From NCBI GenBank assembly GCA_964517665.1, contig CAZFCY010000097.1:1-18637 (forward strand): a stretch of 18,637 bases of DNA, written 5' to 3'. The notes below the pieces were generated by a model that was not told the DNA's origin, did not search any database, and saw nothing but the letters and a program-made list of their open reading frames with translations. Positions 1-7,597 of this stretch are shown here, one piece after another. The position numbers and the translations under genes are program-made. Each line of letters opens with the position of its first letter. Within the stretch, counting starts at the first letter, position 1. The stretch is from Congregicoccus sp964517665. Lineage in GTDB: Bacteria > Verrucomicrobiota > Verrucomicrobiia > Opitutales > Opitutaceae.

Positions 1-565
1 GTTCGTGACCCAGCGAGCAGTAGAATACACGGCCGCGGCCCCACGTCTTCGTCCACGCCACCGGCATGCGCGCGGTTTGCCCGTCGTAAATATAATCGGT
101 TTCGGCCAGCACGCGCGCGCCGGGATCGACGAGCAGATAATATTGCTCCGATCGATACGCGAATGAAGCCGGCAGGCCGGTTGCAATCGGATGCGCGGGA
201 TCGGTGACCCGAACGTTATAGTCACCCACGTGCGGATGCCCGACGAAGTGCCCGCCGCACATCCATTCGTACTCGAGATCGCCGCGAAACGCGTCGCCCA
301 TGCCGCCGTGGATGCCGCCGAGGTTCGCGCCCGCGCGCACGGCTCCGACGAGCGCGGCGGACTGTTCCTTCGAGAGCTGTCCCATCGTCCAGCAGGGAAA
401 AATGAGGTCGAAGCCCGCGAGATCGGGAGTCGCGGTCAGGCAGTCGAGCGCGCGCTCGACGCGCGTGTCGAAGCCGTGTCCAGCCAGGGCCCCGGCGAAG
501 AGGCGGGCGATTTCCCCGGGGTGATGGCCTTCCCAGCCGCCTGCGATGAGGAGCGCTTTTTTCAC
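1..565 (-). CDS. ThuA-like domain protein, 3' end missing
   Basis: About 188 residues are visible and the C-terminus lies beyond the left edge. The chain opens with MKKALLIAGGWEGHHPGE and continues through FDLIFPCWTMGQLS, GGIHGGMGDAF, CGGHFVGHPHVGDYNV and HPIATGLP. This is the order seen in ThuA-like proteins, which have a class-I glutamine-amidotransferase-like fold and no proven general activity; the name comes from trehalose utilisation in Rhizobium. No signal peptide is seen, so it is probably cytoplasmic. The GTG start at 565 overlaps the stop of the upstream metal ATPase gene by four bases (GTGA, 562-565), which points to translational coupling in one transcript. The start is supported by the family-typical beginning right after it. 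Family assignment is firm; substrate is unknown. A sugar-related role is only a family association. Confidence 0.85.
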   Translation of the reverse strand, partial: MKKALLIAGGWEGHHPGEIARLFAGALAGHGFDTRVERALDCLTATPDLAGFDLIFPCWTMGQLSKEQSAALVGAVRAGANLGGIHGGMGDAFRGDLEYEWMCGGHFVGHPHVGDYNVRVTDPAHPIATGLPASFAYRSEQYYLLVDPGARVLAETDYIYDGQTARMPVAWTKTWGRGRVFYCSLGHE

Positions 566-2877
566 GAGTTCGAGTTGAGGTTTTTTTCGCTTCGTCGCAA
601 CGCCGGCAGCGCGTCCTGTTTTCCGGAGCCGAAGAGCAGCCGCAGCGAGTTCAAACAGACCACGACCGTGCTGCCTTCGTGGGCGGCGACGCCGAGGGTG
701 AGCGGGACAAGGCCGAAGGAGGCGGCAAGCGCCATGACCACGACGGTGCCGAGGGAGATGACGAGGTTCTGCCGGATGATGGCCCGCGCGCGCTGGCTGA
801 GGCGGAGCGCGGCGAGGAAGTTTTCGATCCGGTCGTGCATGAGCACGAGTTCGCTCTGCTCGAGCGCGGCGTCGCTGCCGCGCGCGCCCATCGCGACGGA
901 GACGTAGGCCGCGGCGAGGCTCGGGGCGTCGTTTACGCCATCGCCGACCATCGCGACGCGCGCGCCGTTCGCGCCGAGTTCGACGATGGCGTTCACCTTC
1001 TCTTCCGGCGAGAGGCCCGCGCGGACTTCGTCGACGCCGAGTTGTCGCGCCACGGCCTCGGCCGTCAGCCGCCGGTCGCCCGTGAGCATGACGGTGCGGA
1101 TGGAGCGGCGTTTCAACTCCGCCAGCACGCCGGCGGATTCCTGGCGCAATTGATCGCGCAGGAGGAGGCGTCCAATCAGGCCGTCGTGCAGGATCCAGAC
1201 CTCGCTCATCTCCGGGCCGGGGGCGGGGACGGTCTGGATCCAGTCCTCGAGCGGCCCTCCATCGAGCAGCTCGCGCCGCCCGAGCAGCGCCTGCGCCTCG
1301 CGCACGCGGCCGGCCACGCCCTTGCCGGTAAGCGAATGAAAGTCCTCCACCCCGCCCGCCCGCAAACCCGCGCGGCGGCCGTGCGCGACGATCGCCCGCG
1401 CGATCGGATGCTGCGAGCGGCTCTCGAGCGCGAACGCCGTTTCGAGCACCTCCGCCTCGCGGCCGGCGGGGAAACTCTCGACCGAATCGACCACGAGTTC
1501 GCCCGTCGTGAGCGTTCCGGTCTTGTCCAGCGCGACGACCGTGACATCGGCCAGTTTCTCGATCGCGGCGCCTCCGCGAAAGAGGATGCCGTGCCGCGCG
1601 CCCCAGGCGATGGCGGCGAGGATCGCGGACGGAATCGAGAGCACGAGCGCGCACGGGCTCATGACCACGAGCAGCGTCATCGCACGGTAGAACGCCGAGT
1701 AGCCGTGCTCGCCGCGATCGAAGGCCGGAATGCCGAACCCGAGCCACCAGACGAGAAACATCACCGCGCTCGCCCCGAGCACGAAATACGTGTAGCGGCC
1801 GCCGAAACGATCGGTGAAACGCTCACTCGGCGCGCGCAGCTTCTGGGCGTTGCGAATGAGCGAGATGATCTTCTGCAGCGCGCTCTCCGAGGCATGGCGC
1901 AGGACGCGGACCTCGACCGCGCCCCAGAGGTTGATCGTGCCGCCCGCGACCTCGTCGCCGGGCTGTTTCTCCACCGGCACGGCCTCGCCGGAGAGGTTCG
2001 ATTCGTCGGCGGCGGTGCGGCCTTCGAGCACGACCGAATCGACGGCGAACTGCTCGCCCGGATGCACGAGCAGGCGGTCGCCGAGCTCGAGCGCATCGAC
2101 CGCGACGAGTTCGTGCGAGCCATCGGCCGCGACGCGCGTGGCCTGCTTCGGCGCGGCGCGCAGCAGGGCGTTGATCTCGCGATGCGTGCGGTTGAGCGCG
2201 AACGCCTCCAGCGCGCTCGAGGTCGAGAAGAGAAACAACAGCAGCGCGCCCTCGCCGAAGGCGCCGATGAGGCTCGCGCCGACCGCGACCGCGAGCATGA
2301 GGAAATGGATGTCCATCTCGCCCTTCGGGAGTTTCTTGCGCACGTCGCCGAGCGCGTCCCAGCCGCCGGCCAGCATGGCGACGATATAGAGAACCGGCGC
2401 GAGCCACAGCGGGCCGATCGCCGCGCGATCGAGCGCGAAGGCCGCGATCGCGAGCGCGCCGCACGCGCCCGCGAGGAGCGCGAGTTGTCTCCATTCGGCC
2501 CCCGCCTCCTCTTCCTCCGGCTCGCCTTGCGGCCACTCGAACTCGCGCCATTGCCACAAACGCGGCGCCGTCGCGCAGGTCTCGCGGCTGAGCTGCGTGC
2601 GGCCATGATCGGCGGAAAGGGAAAATCCGGCAGGCGCGCGACCGGCGCCGGCCCGGGCGCGCTCGATCTCTTCGCGGTGGGCCTCGATCACGGCGGAAAG
2701 TTTCTCGCGCAACTGCTCGAAATCGACGCGCCCGAGCGTGGCCACCGCGACCTTGCCGGCCTCGGGATCGAAGCGCACCGCCTCCACGCCCTGCTCGCGC
2801 AGGAGAAACTCCGCGAGGCTCTCCGTCCAGCCTGCGGCGGCGGCGCGTTCCGGTTCCTGCGATTTCGCGTTGGTCAT
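562..2877 (-). CDS. P1B-4-type heavy-metal-exporting P-type ATPase
   Basis: This 771-residue integral membrane pump would use ATP to export a transition metal. It has the whole P-type core: actuator loop LSGEA (around residues 295-299), phosphorylation motif DKTGTLT with Asp451, the His490-Pro491 pair of the nucleotide domain, and GDGVND at 645-650. The membrane metal site is SPC (Ser407-Cys409) instead of the CPC of Cu or Zn/Cd pumps, and the last helix carries HEGST (His733). SPC plus HEG(S/G)T marks subgroup P1B-4 (CoaT, CtpD, PfeT), whose members export cobalt, ferrous iron or sometimes zinc. About eight hydrophobic segments are visible. Residues 17-70 look like a degenerate HMA domain without CxxC. 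The ATG at 2877 follows no clear ribosome-binding site. No metal-responsive regulator gene adjoins it, and the next gene downstream is the coupled ThuA-like gene. Metal identity cannot be read from sequence alone. Confidence 0.93.
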   Translation of the reverse strand: MTNAKSQEPERAAAAGWTESLAEFLLREQGVEAVRFDPEAGKVAVATLGRVDFEQLREKLSAVIEAHREEIERARAGAGRAPAGFSLSADHGRTQLSRETCATAPRLWQWREFEWPQGEPEEEEAGAEWRQLALLAGACGALAIAAFALDRAAIGPLWLAPVLYIVAMLAGGWDALGDVRKKLPKGEMDIHFLMLAVAVGASLIGAFGEGALLLFLFSTSSALEAFALNRTHREINALLRAAPKQATRVAADGSHELVAVDALELGDRLLVHPGEQFAVDSVVLEGRTAADESNLSGEAVPVEKQPGDEVAGGTINLWGAVEVRVLRHASESALQKIISLIRNAQKLRAPSERFTDRFGGRYTYFVLGASAVMFLVWWLGFGIPAFDRGEHGYSAFYRAMTLLVVMSPCALVLSIPSAILAAIAWGARHGILFRGGAAIEKLADVTVVALDKTGTLTTGELVVDSVESFPAGREAEVLETAFALESRSQHPIARAIVAHGRRAGLRAGGVEDFHSLTGKGVAGRVREAQALLGRRELLDGGPLEDWIQTVPAPGPEMSEVWILHDGLIGRLLLRDQLRQESAGVLAELKRRSIRTVMLTGDRRLTAEAVARQLGVDEVRAGLSPEEKVNAIVELGANGARVAMVGDGVNDAPSLAAAYVSVAMGARGSDAALEQSELVLMHDRIENFLAALRLSQRARAIIRQNLVISLGTVVVMALAASFGLVPLTLGVAAHEGSTVVVCLNSLRLLFGSGKQDALPALRRSEKNLNSNS

Positions 2878-3036
2878 CGTCGTGCGGTCGTGAACATTGG
2901 TCGGGTTTGCGCTTTCGAACGAACCAATTCCCCGGGAGATGAATCAACGAACAAGAGGCAGGCCGCACAGAAGGTGGCGAAGGAAACAACGCGCGACGCG
3001 CGTCCGCTCCATTCCGGGGAGCGCAGGCGTGAGCCG
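2878..3036. promoter_or_regulatory. Divergent intergenic region, ATPase and helicase genes
   Basis: These 159 bp separate two divergent genes and must hold their starts of transcription. I see no convincing -35/-10 pair in either direction. There is a perfect 15-bp interrupted palindrome at 2989-3003, and a hairpin CGCTCC/GGAGCG (3005-3010 with 3018-3023) that contains the only purine-rich SD-like stretch ahead of the helicase ATG. Confidence 0.45.
2989..3003. promoter_or_regulatory. 15-bp palindrome, possible operator
   Basis: ACGCGCG-A-CGCGCGT is perfectly symmetric around its central base and lies 33 bp before the helicase start. Such symmetry suits a dimeric repressor, but alternating CG runs arise easily in this GC-rich DNA. 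It does not resemble a LexA box. Confidence 0.25.
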
Positions 3037-5097
3037 ATGATCGGACTTCGCGACGAGCCTGGAGCGAGTGGCGGCGGCGGCCTGGATGTCGCCGGCCTCA
3101 TGGCGCAGGCGTTTTCCGCGGGCGGCTGGTTGCAGACCGCGCTCGCGCTCGAGCATCGTCCGCAACAGGAGCAGATGGCCGCCGCCGTGGCCGACGCTTT
3201 TCTCGCCGACGAGCCGCTCCTCTTCGAGGCCGGCACGGGCGTGGGCAAGAGCATGGCTTATCTTTTGCCCGCGATCGTTCACGCCATGGAAACCCGCCGG
3301 CCATGCGTCGTCTCGACGCACACGATCGCGCTGCAGGAGCAGATCCAGCACAAGGATCTCCCGCAGTGCCGGCGGCTTTTCGAGCAGGTGAATCCGTTGC
3401 GCAAGTACGCGGAGTTCCAATCCGCCGTGCTCGTCGGGAAGGGAAACTACCTGTGCCGCCAGCGGCTCGCGCAGGCGTTGCGCAACAAGACCGACCTCTT
3501 CGGCGGGCCGGAGCAGGACGAACTCGCGCGCATCGCCGACTGGGCGCAGCGCACGCGCGCCGGTTTGCTCCACGAATTGCAGCCGCCTCCGCAATACGAC
3601 GTCTGGGAATGGGTCAACGCCGACGCCTCGGCCTGCAGCCGCCGGGCGTGCAGTCCCGAGAACTGTTTCTACCAGGCCGCCCGCGCGCGGATCCGGAAAT
3701 CGCAGATCGTCATCGTCAACCACTCGCTCCTCTTCGCGCTCGTCAACGCCGGCGGGCTCGCTCCGGGCAAGCGCGGCGTGCTGCTGCCGGAGGACTTCGT
3801 CGTGATCGACGAGGCGCACACCATGCCCGACGTCGCGACCGGGCACTTCGGCATGCACCTCAGCTCCTACGGCGTCGATCGCATGCTCAAGTCGCTCTTC
3901 AACCCGCGCCGCGGGACGGGCCTGTTGCGAAAACTGGGCGAGAATCGCGACCGCCAGCGCGTGCAGGACGCGCTCGACGCGAGCGAGCAGTTCTTCGGCT
4001 TCGTCGGCGGCCGGCTCCTCTCGAAACAACCGGTCACGCGCGTGCGCGAGCCGGGCTTCGCGGAGGCGAGCGCGCTCGATCCGTTGCGCCGCGTGGCGGA
4101 TTCGATCGACCGGATCGCGAGCACGCTGGACGACGGCTCCACCAAGGACGACCTCCAGGACCAGAAGACGCGTGTGGCGAGCGTGCACGATCGCGTCCGC
4201 GCCTTCCTTTCCATGGCCGAGGAAGAGCACGTCCACTGGGTCGAGCGCACGGGCAGGCGCGGCCAGGTCGTGACGCTGCGCACCGCGCCGATCGACGTCG
4301 CGCCGCATCTGCGCGAATCGGTTTTCGGGCGCGGCGTGGCGGTCGTCTGCGCCAGCGCCACCCTCGCGGTGGCGGGACGGATCGAGCCCTTCCAGAAGCG
4401 CGCGGGGGCGGAGAAGGCGCGCGCGCGCGTCGTCGCCTCGCCCTTCGATTTCGAAAACAACATGCGCGTGTACGTCGTCTCCGACATGCCGCTGCCCTCG
4501 GCAAAGGACGCGCGGCTCGCGCTCGACGAGTTGATCGACTGGATCGGCTTCTGCATCGCGCGCGTGCCGGGCGGATCGCTCGTGCTCTTCACCAGCCACG
4601 GCGATCTGCGCCGGGCGGCGGACGCGCTCGCCGACTCCATCCACGCCGCCGGCCGCAAGCTCTTCGTGCAGGGCCGCGACTTCTCGCGCTCCGAAATGAC
4701 CGCGCAATTCCGGGCGGCGGAAAACGCCGTGCTCTTCGGCGCCGACAGTTTCTGGACGGGCGTGGACATCCCCGGGCCGGCGCTCTCGCAGGTCTTGATC
4801 ACGCGGCTGCCCTTCGATGTGCCGACGCACCCGATCGCGGAGGCGCGCGCCGAGTGGGTGCGCGCGCGCGGCGGCAATCCGTTTTCGGAAATCAACCTGC
4901 CGGACGCGCTGATCAAATTCCGCCAGGGCGCGGGGCGGCTCATCCGGCGTCACGACGATCGCGGGCTGATCACCGTGCTCGACTCGCGCGTCCTGCACAA
5001 AACCTACGGCCGCCAGTTCCTCCAATGCCTGCCCAAGCAGCGCATCGTGCGGATCGACAAGGCCACGCGCGAGATGCGCTTTCGGGCCATCGATTGA
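3037..5097 (+). CDS. dinG: DinG/YoaA-type iron-sulfur ATP-dependent DNA helicase
   Basis: A 686-residue superfamily 2, XPD-like helicase that would unwind DNA 5'-3' in repair or at R-loops and stalled forks. Walker A is GTGVGKS at 66-72, followed by motif Ia (STHTIALQEQI). Four cysteines, Cys140, Cys200, Cys205 and Cys210, are spaced as the 4Fe-4S ligands of DinG and XPD. The DEAH box is at 258-261, a SFWTGVDIPG motif lies near the C-terminal helicase lobe, and motif VI is QGAGRLIR at 630-637. The length fits the family. Start: the reading frame stays open far upstream because it runs antisense to the ATPase gene, but family-like sequence begins only after the ATG at 3037. The nearest purine-rich stretch (GGGGAG, 3016-3021) is about 15 nt away, farther than usual. 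The phosphatase gene starts 36 bp downstream, so the two are probably co-transcribed. DinG versus YoaA cannot be settled here. Confidence 0.93.
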   Translation: MIGLRDEPGASGGGGLDVAGLMAQAFSAGGWLQTALALEHRPQQEQMAAAVADAFLADEPLLFEAGTGVGKSMAYLLPAIVHAMETRRPCVVSTHTIALQEQIQHKDLPQCRRLFEQVNPLRKYAEFQSAVLVGKGNYLCRQRLAQALRNKTDLFGGPEQDELARIADWAQRTRAGLLHELQPPPQYDVWEWVNADASACSRRACSPENCFYQAARARIRKSQIVIVNHSLLFALVNAGGLAPGKRGVLLPEDFVVIDEAHTMPDVATGHFGMHLSSYGVDRMLKSLFNPRRGTGLLRKLGENRDRQRVQDALDASEQFFGFVGGRLLSKQPVTRVREPGFAEASALDPLRRVADSIDRIASTLDDGSTKDDLQDQKTRVASVHDRVRAFLSMAEEEHVHWVERTGRRGQVVTLRTAPIDVAPHLRESVFGRGVAVVCASATLAVAGRIEPFQKRAGAEKARARVVASPFDFENNMRVYVVSDMPLPSAKDARLALDELIDWIGFCIARVPGGSLVLFTSHGDLRRAADALADSIHAAGRKLFVQGRDFSRSEMTAQFRAAENAVLFGADSFWTGVDIPGPALSQVLITRLPFDVPTHPIAEARAEWVRARGGNPFSEINLPDALIKFRQGAGRLIRRHDDRGLITVLDSRVLHKTYGRQFLQCLPKQRIVRIDKATREMRFRAID

Positions 5098-5133
5098 CCT
5101 CGCAATGAGCGGAGCCGTGGCTACGAAGACTCC

Positions 5134-5835
5134 GTGAAGATCCACGCTCACGGCGTAACCAATGTCGGCCTCGTCCGGGACCACAACGAAGACAGCCTGC
5201 TGTTCGACGTGGATCATGGCGTCTTTGCCGTGGCCGACGGCGTCGGCGGCATGCCAGGCGGAGACGTCGCGAGCGCCGCCGCGATCGCCGCCGTAAAAAC
5301 GATCCTGCAAACCGAAGGCGCCGCCGCGTTGCGCGATCTTCCGCGAATCGCCGACCAGGCCCACCGCGCCGTGCGCAAGGCCGGCAACGGCTTCCCGGGC
5401 GACAGCATCGCCACCACTTTCACCCTTGCCCACGTGCTCGACGGCCGCGTCCGCGTCGTGCACATCGGCGACTCGTTCGCCATGATCGTGCGCGACGGCC
5501 TCTGCCGGGCGCTCACCCGCGAGCACAACGTCGAAAACGAGCGGAGCGACATCGAGTCGCTCTCACCGTTTCCCCCGCGCTACCGCTACGCGCTCACGCG
5601 GGTGCTCGGCCAGGCCGAGCCGCTCGTCGCCGATGTCTTCGAGGAAAAACTGCAACCGGGCGACTGGCTCATCGTCGCCACCGACGGCCTGACCGACATG
5701 GTCGAGTTTCCCGCCATCGCCACCATCTGCGGCAGCGCGGGCGGCGTCGACGACGCCACCGATCAACTGCTCGAAGCCGCGCTCGCCGGCGGCGGCCACG
5801 ACAACATCACCTTCGTCGTCGTCGCGATCGCATGA
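5134..5835 (+). CDS. PP2C-family protein serine/threonine phosphatase
   Basis: This 233-residue soluble protein is a minimal PPM/PP2C catalytic domain, close to the size of bacterial Stp/PrpC enzymes that remove phosphate from Ser/Thr using two Mn or Mg ions. The metal ligands are all in place: Glu19-Asp20 in RDHNEDS, Asp35-Gly36 in ADGVGGMPGG, Asp184-Gly185 in ATDGLTDM, and Asp223 in GHDNITFVVVAI. An IGDS motif stands in the middle. No membrane segment or sensory domain is present. The GTG at 5134 is chosen because the conserved N-terminal strand begins right there and no other in-frame start fits. It lies 36 bp after the helicase gene on the same strand. The usual partner, a Ser/Thr kinase gene, is not in the window, so the substrate is unknown. 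Confidence 0.92.
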   Translation: MKIHAHGVTNVGLVRDHNEDSLLFDVDHGVFAVADGVGGMPGGDVASAAAIAAVKTILQTEGAAALRDLPRIADQAHRAVRKAGNGFPGDSIATTFTLAHVLDGRVRVVHIGDSFAMIVRDGLCRALTREHNVENERSDIESLSPFPPRYRYALTRVLGQAEPLVADVFEEKLQPGDWLIVATDGLTDMVEFPAIATICGSAGGVDDATDQLLEAALAGGGHDNITFVVVAIA

Positions 5836-5928
5836 TCAGGCGGCAGGTGTCGGGAGTCAGGGCCGGAGAGTGACCCGAGACTTTCGACTCTCTTTGCCCC
5901 TGATCCCTGTCTCCCGACGCCTGATTCC
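5836..5928. repeat. Inverted pair of heptamer-repeat tracts
   Basis: Directly after the phosphatase stop come four degenerate TCAGGnn heptamers (5836-5863). After a spacer there are four CCTGAnn-type heptamers (5899-5926). The tracts are reverse complements, and the outer parts 5836-5871 and 5887-5924 form a long imperfect hairpin with a loop around 5872-5886. The 7-base period recalls the short tandem repeats (STRR) of cyanobacteria. In RNA the hairpin could stop transcription or protect the 3' end, but no T-run follows. Confidence 0.7.
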
Positions 5929-5975
5929 GGGGCTTGATTTTGTGCGCGTGACACGCATCTTGATTGTGTAAACTC

Positions 5976-6290
5976 ATGAGATCCGAAAGGTTCCAAAACT
6001 TGGTGGCCCAGCATCCGGACAACGTCATGTTCCGGTTCAGCCTTGGCCAGGCCCTGGTCGAAGAGGGCCGCCCCTTCGACGCGCTCGGACACCTCGAGCA
6101 TTGTTGCGGGCAAAAATCCGACTGGATGATGGCGCGCATTCTCATGGGCAAGGCGCTCATCGCGCTCGACCGGCCGCAGGAGGCGCTCCCGATCCTGGAA
6201 GACGCGCTCAAGCTCGCGATCGATCAGAACCACGAAACGCCCGGAGCCGAACTCCGCGCCCTCATCGCCGATCTGAAGCGGACGCGCTGA
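5976..6290 (+). CDS. Small TPR-like protein
   Basis: A 104-residue protein, all alpha-helical in appearance, that reads as two to three tetratricopeptide-like helical pairs. HPDNVMFRFSLGQALVEEGR followed by PFDALGHLEH forms one unit (about residues 13-44), and ILMGKALIALDRPQEALPIL another (about 57-76). TPR units bind other proteins; nothing here points to a partner. It has no signal peptide or membrane segment, and a Cys-Cys pair lies between the units. The ATG at 5976 is preferred over an in-frame TTG four codons upstream. No SD sequence is seen. It stands between the heptamer hairpin and a convergent gene, so it is probably its own transcript. Confidence 0.75.
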   Translation: MRSERFQNLVAQHPDNVMFRFSLGQALVEEGRPFDALGHLEHCCGQKSDWMMARILMGKALIALDRPQEALPILEDALKLAIDQNHETPGAELRALIADLKRTR

Positions 6291-6323
6291 ACGCCCGGGC
6301 GTGCCGGGGCCCGCCCCTGCGCA
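6291..6323. terminator. Convergent 33-bp gap, possible bidirectional terminator
   Basis: The short gap between two convergent genes opens with the perfect 12-bp palindrome ACGCCCGGGCGT (6291-6302), followed by a second GC-rich self-complementary stretch. There is no T-run on either strand, so termination here is a guess from position and symmetry. Confidence 0.3.
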
Positions 6324-7406
6324 TCAGCCCTCCTTCGCCTTCCCGCGCCTCGTCGCGAGCACGCGGATCACCAACTGGCGCTCATCGCTGCCGGGGCGGC
6401 GCGCCATCAGGCCCGCGATGCCCGCGCTGGTGAGCATCGGCGGATTCGGCGGGAGCACGACGAGGATGCAATCGAGCGCCGGCTGTTCGTTGAGCATGAG
6501 GGTGAAGGGCAACTGGTGCGTGGGCGTACCTCCTGGCAGGCCGAGCACGACCGGATCGACCGTCTCGACCCACGCGGATTCAAAGCGGAGGCTCCAGGTG
6601 ATCCGCCCGAAACGCCGGATGATCGACCAGATCGAGGGCTTTTCGACCACGGCCTCGAGAATCCCGCTCAGCCCCCTGGTTTGCGTGACCAACTGCACAT
6701 AGGTCATCAACGCGGGAAACGTCGCCGCGAACGCGCGCTCGTCCTCGTGGGTGAGACCGGCCCGCTCGACGATGTCCCGGCCGATCGCGATCTCTTCCGG
6801 CTCGTACGGCTCCACCGCAAATCCGAAGCGCTCGTCCTTCCCGATCCGGCCCTCCTCGCGCGCTTGCTTGAGCTGGACCACGGTCCGGCACGCGCGGTCG
6901 AACCCGAGGGCGAGAAACTCGCGGTTCACCACCGCCCGGGCCTCGGTCACCTTGTCGAGCGGATCGACCTCGCGCCTACCGGAAACGACGAGCGGCCCCA
7001 GGGTGCGCACGTCCACGGCCGCGTTGGCCGACTCGAAACTGAACTCCTCGCCGCTCGATGAATAGAGCGTCAACGGCTTGGGCGGCTCCTTTTCCTCCAC
7101 CTCGAGCGCATCGATCCGCAGGCCAACCACCCACTGGCGCGTCCCCCGGGGCTCGATCAGCGTGACCAGGCCCGTGACGGAGTCTCCGATCCGCGGCGCC
7201 TCGGAACTCCGCTCGAAGTCGAAACGCGACATCTCGATCCCGGCCGTCTGCGCCGCCGCGGCCAGAATCGAGTGCGGCGGGGTTTTGAACAAAGCCGTGT
7301 CCAGCCGGCGCGGCGGCTGAGGCTCGTCGTCCGCGCCGAACGACTGACAGGCAAGCGCAATGGTGAGCAGCGCGCTTGCGCAAGCGCGGATCCGGGAAAA
7401 CGTCAC
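6324..7406 (-). CDS. Secreted or periplasmic protein of unknown function
   Basis: I do not recognise this 360-residue protein. It begins with a Sec-type signal peptide: basic VTFSRIR, a hydrophobic stretch ASALLTIALAC, and a likely signal peptidase I site near residues 24-25 (SFG/AD). Cys20 lacks a proper lipobox. The mature part starts with a proline-rich stretch, then a probable beta-rich segment (GDSVTGLVTLIEPRGTRQWV) and a more helical half with several charged runs. The C-terminus is basic. The GTG at 7406 is chosen because GGAG (7415-7418) lies eight bases upstream, the best ribosome-binding site in this part of the window, and because it places the signal peptide at the N-terminus. The open frame reaches back to 7511, but that added part looks non-coding. 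The glycosyltransferase gene is divergent from it. Confidence 0.75.
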   Translation of the reverse strand: MTFSRIRACASALLTIALACQSFGADDEPQPPRRLDTALFKTPPHSILAAAAQTAGIEMSRFDFERSSEAPRIGDSVTGLVTLIEPRGTRQWVVGLRIDALEVEEKEPPKPLTLYSSSGEEFSFESANAAVDVRTLGPLVVSGRREVDPLDKVTEARAVVNREFLALGFDRACRTVVQLKQAREEGRIGKDERFGFAVEPYEPEEIAIGRDIVERAGLTHEDERAFAATFPALMTYVQLVTQTRGLSGILEAVVEKPSIWSIIRRFGRITWSLRFESAWVETVDPVVLGLPGGTPTHQLPFTLMLNEQPALDCILVVLPPNPPMLTSAGIAGLMARRPGSDERQLVIRVLATRRGKAKEG

Positions 7407-7462
7407 GCGCTCAACTCCGCCAGTCCTGCCGACAAAGGCAAGTCCGGGCCGGCTGAGCCGGG

Positions 7463-7490
7463 ATCTGAGATTTCTAATTCGAGATTCCGG
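7463..7490. repeat. Heptamer tract, four degenerate units
   Basis: Four AT-richer heptamers follow one another: ATCTGAG, ATTTCTA, ATTCGAG and ATTCCGG. The period matches the tracts at 5836-5928, although the unit sequence differs. It lies in the 191-bp divergent region between the secreted protein and the glycosyltransferase. Confidence 0.5.
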
Positions 7491-7506
7491 CGCGGCCGGC
7501 CCGCCC

Positions 7507-7597
7507 GTCACACTCGCGTCACATCGTCACCAACATGTTGCCGTTCCCGCGCCAATCGCGGGTGACATGCGCGCCGGAGCATCGTTTAAACCGGCGC
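7507..7597 (+). promoter_or_regulatory. Leader rich in inverted repeats before the glycosyltransferase
   Basis: Three GTCAC copies (7507, 7518, 7526) begin the stretch. GTCAC at 7526-7530 can pair with GTGAC at 7562-7566. The arm between them holds the 10-bp palindrome CAACATGTTG (7531-7540) and the hairpin CCCGCG/CGCGGG (7546-7551 with 7557-7562, whose last base overlaps the outer stem). A further hairpin GCGCCGG/CCGGCGC (7571-7577 with 7591-7597) ends exactly at the ATG. No SD sequence is exposed. Structure is seen; a regulatory role is inferred. Confidence 0.4.

Noticed and set aside
679..3036. A very long open frame on the plus strand that would extend the helicase N-terminus by 786 residues.
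   Set aside because: It runs antisense to the well-supported P1B-4 ATPase, is rich in Arg/Glu/Asp/Ala as antisense frames of GC-rich genes are, and has no family-like sequence.
2878..3036. LexA (SOS) box before the DinG-type helicase gene.
   Set aside because: No CTGT-N8-ACAG or similar dyad is present.
2944..5526. An 860-codon minus-strand open frame opposite the helicase and phosphatase.
   Set aside because: Its composition is that of an antisense shadow, and the plus-strand genes carry complete catalytic motifs.
5934..5972. Promoter TTGATT/TGTAAA before the TPR-like gene.
   Set aside because: The spacer would be 27 bases, too long for a standard sigma-70 promoter.
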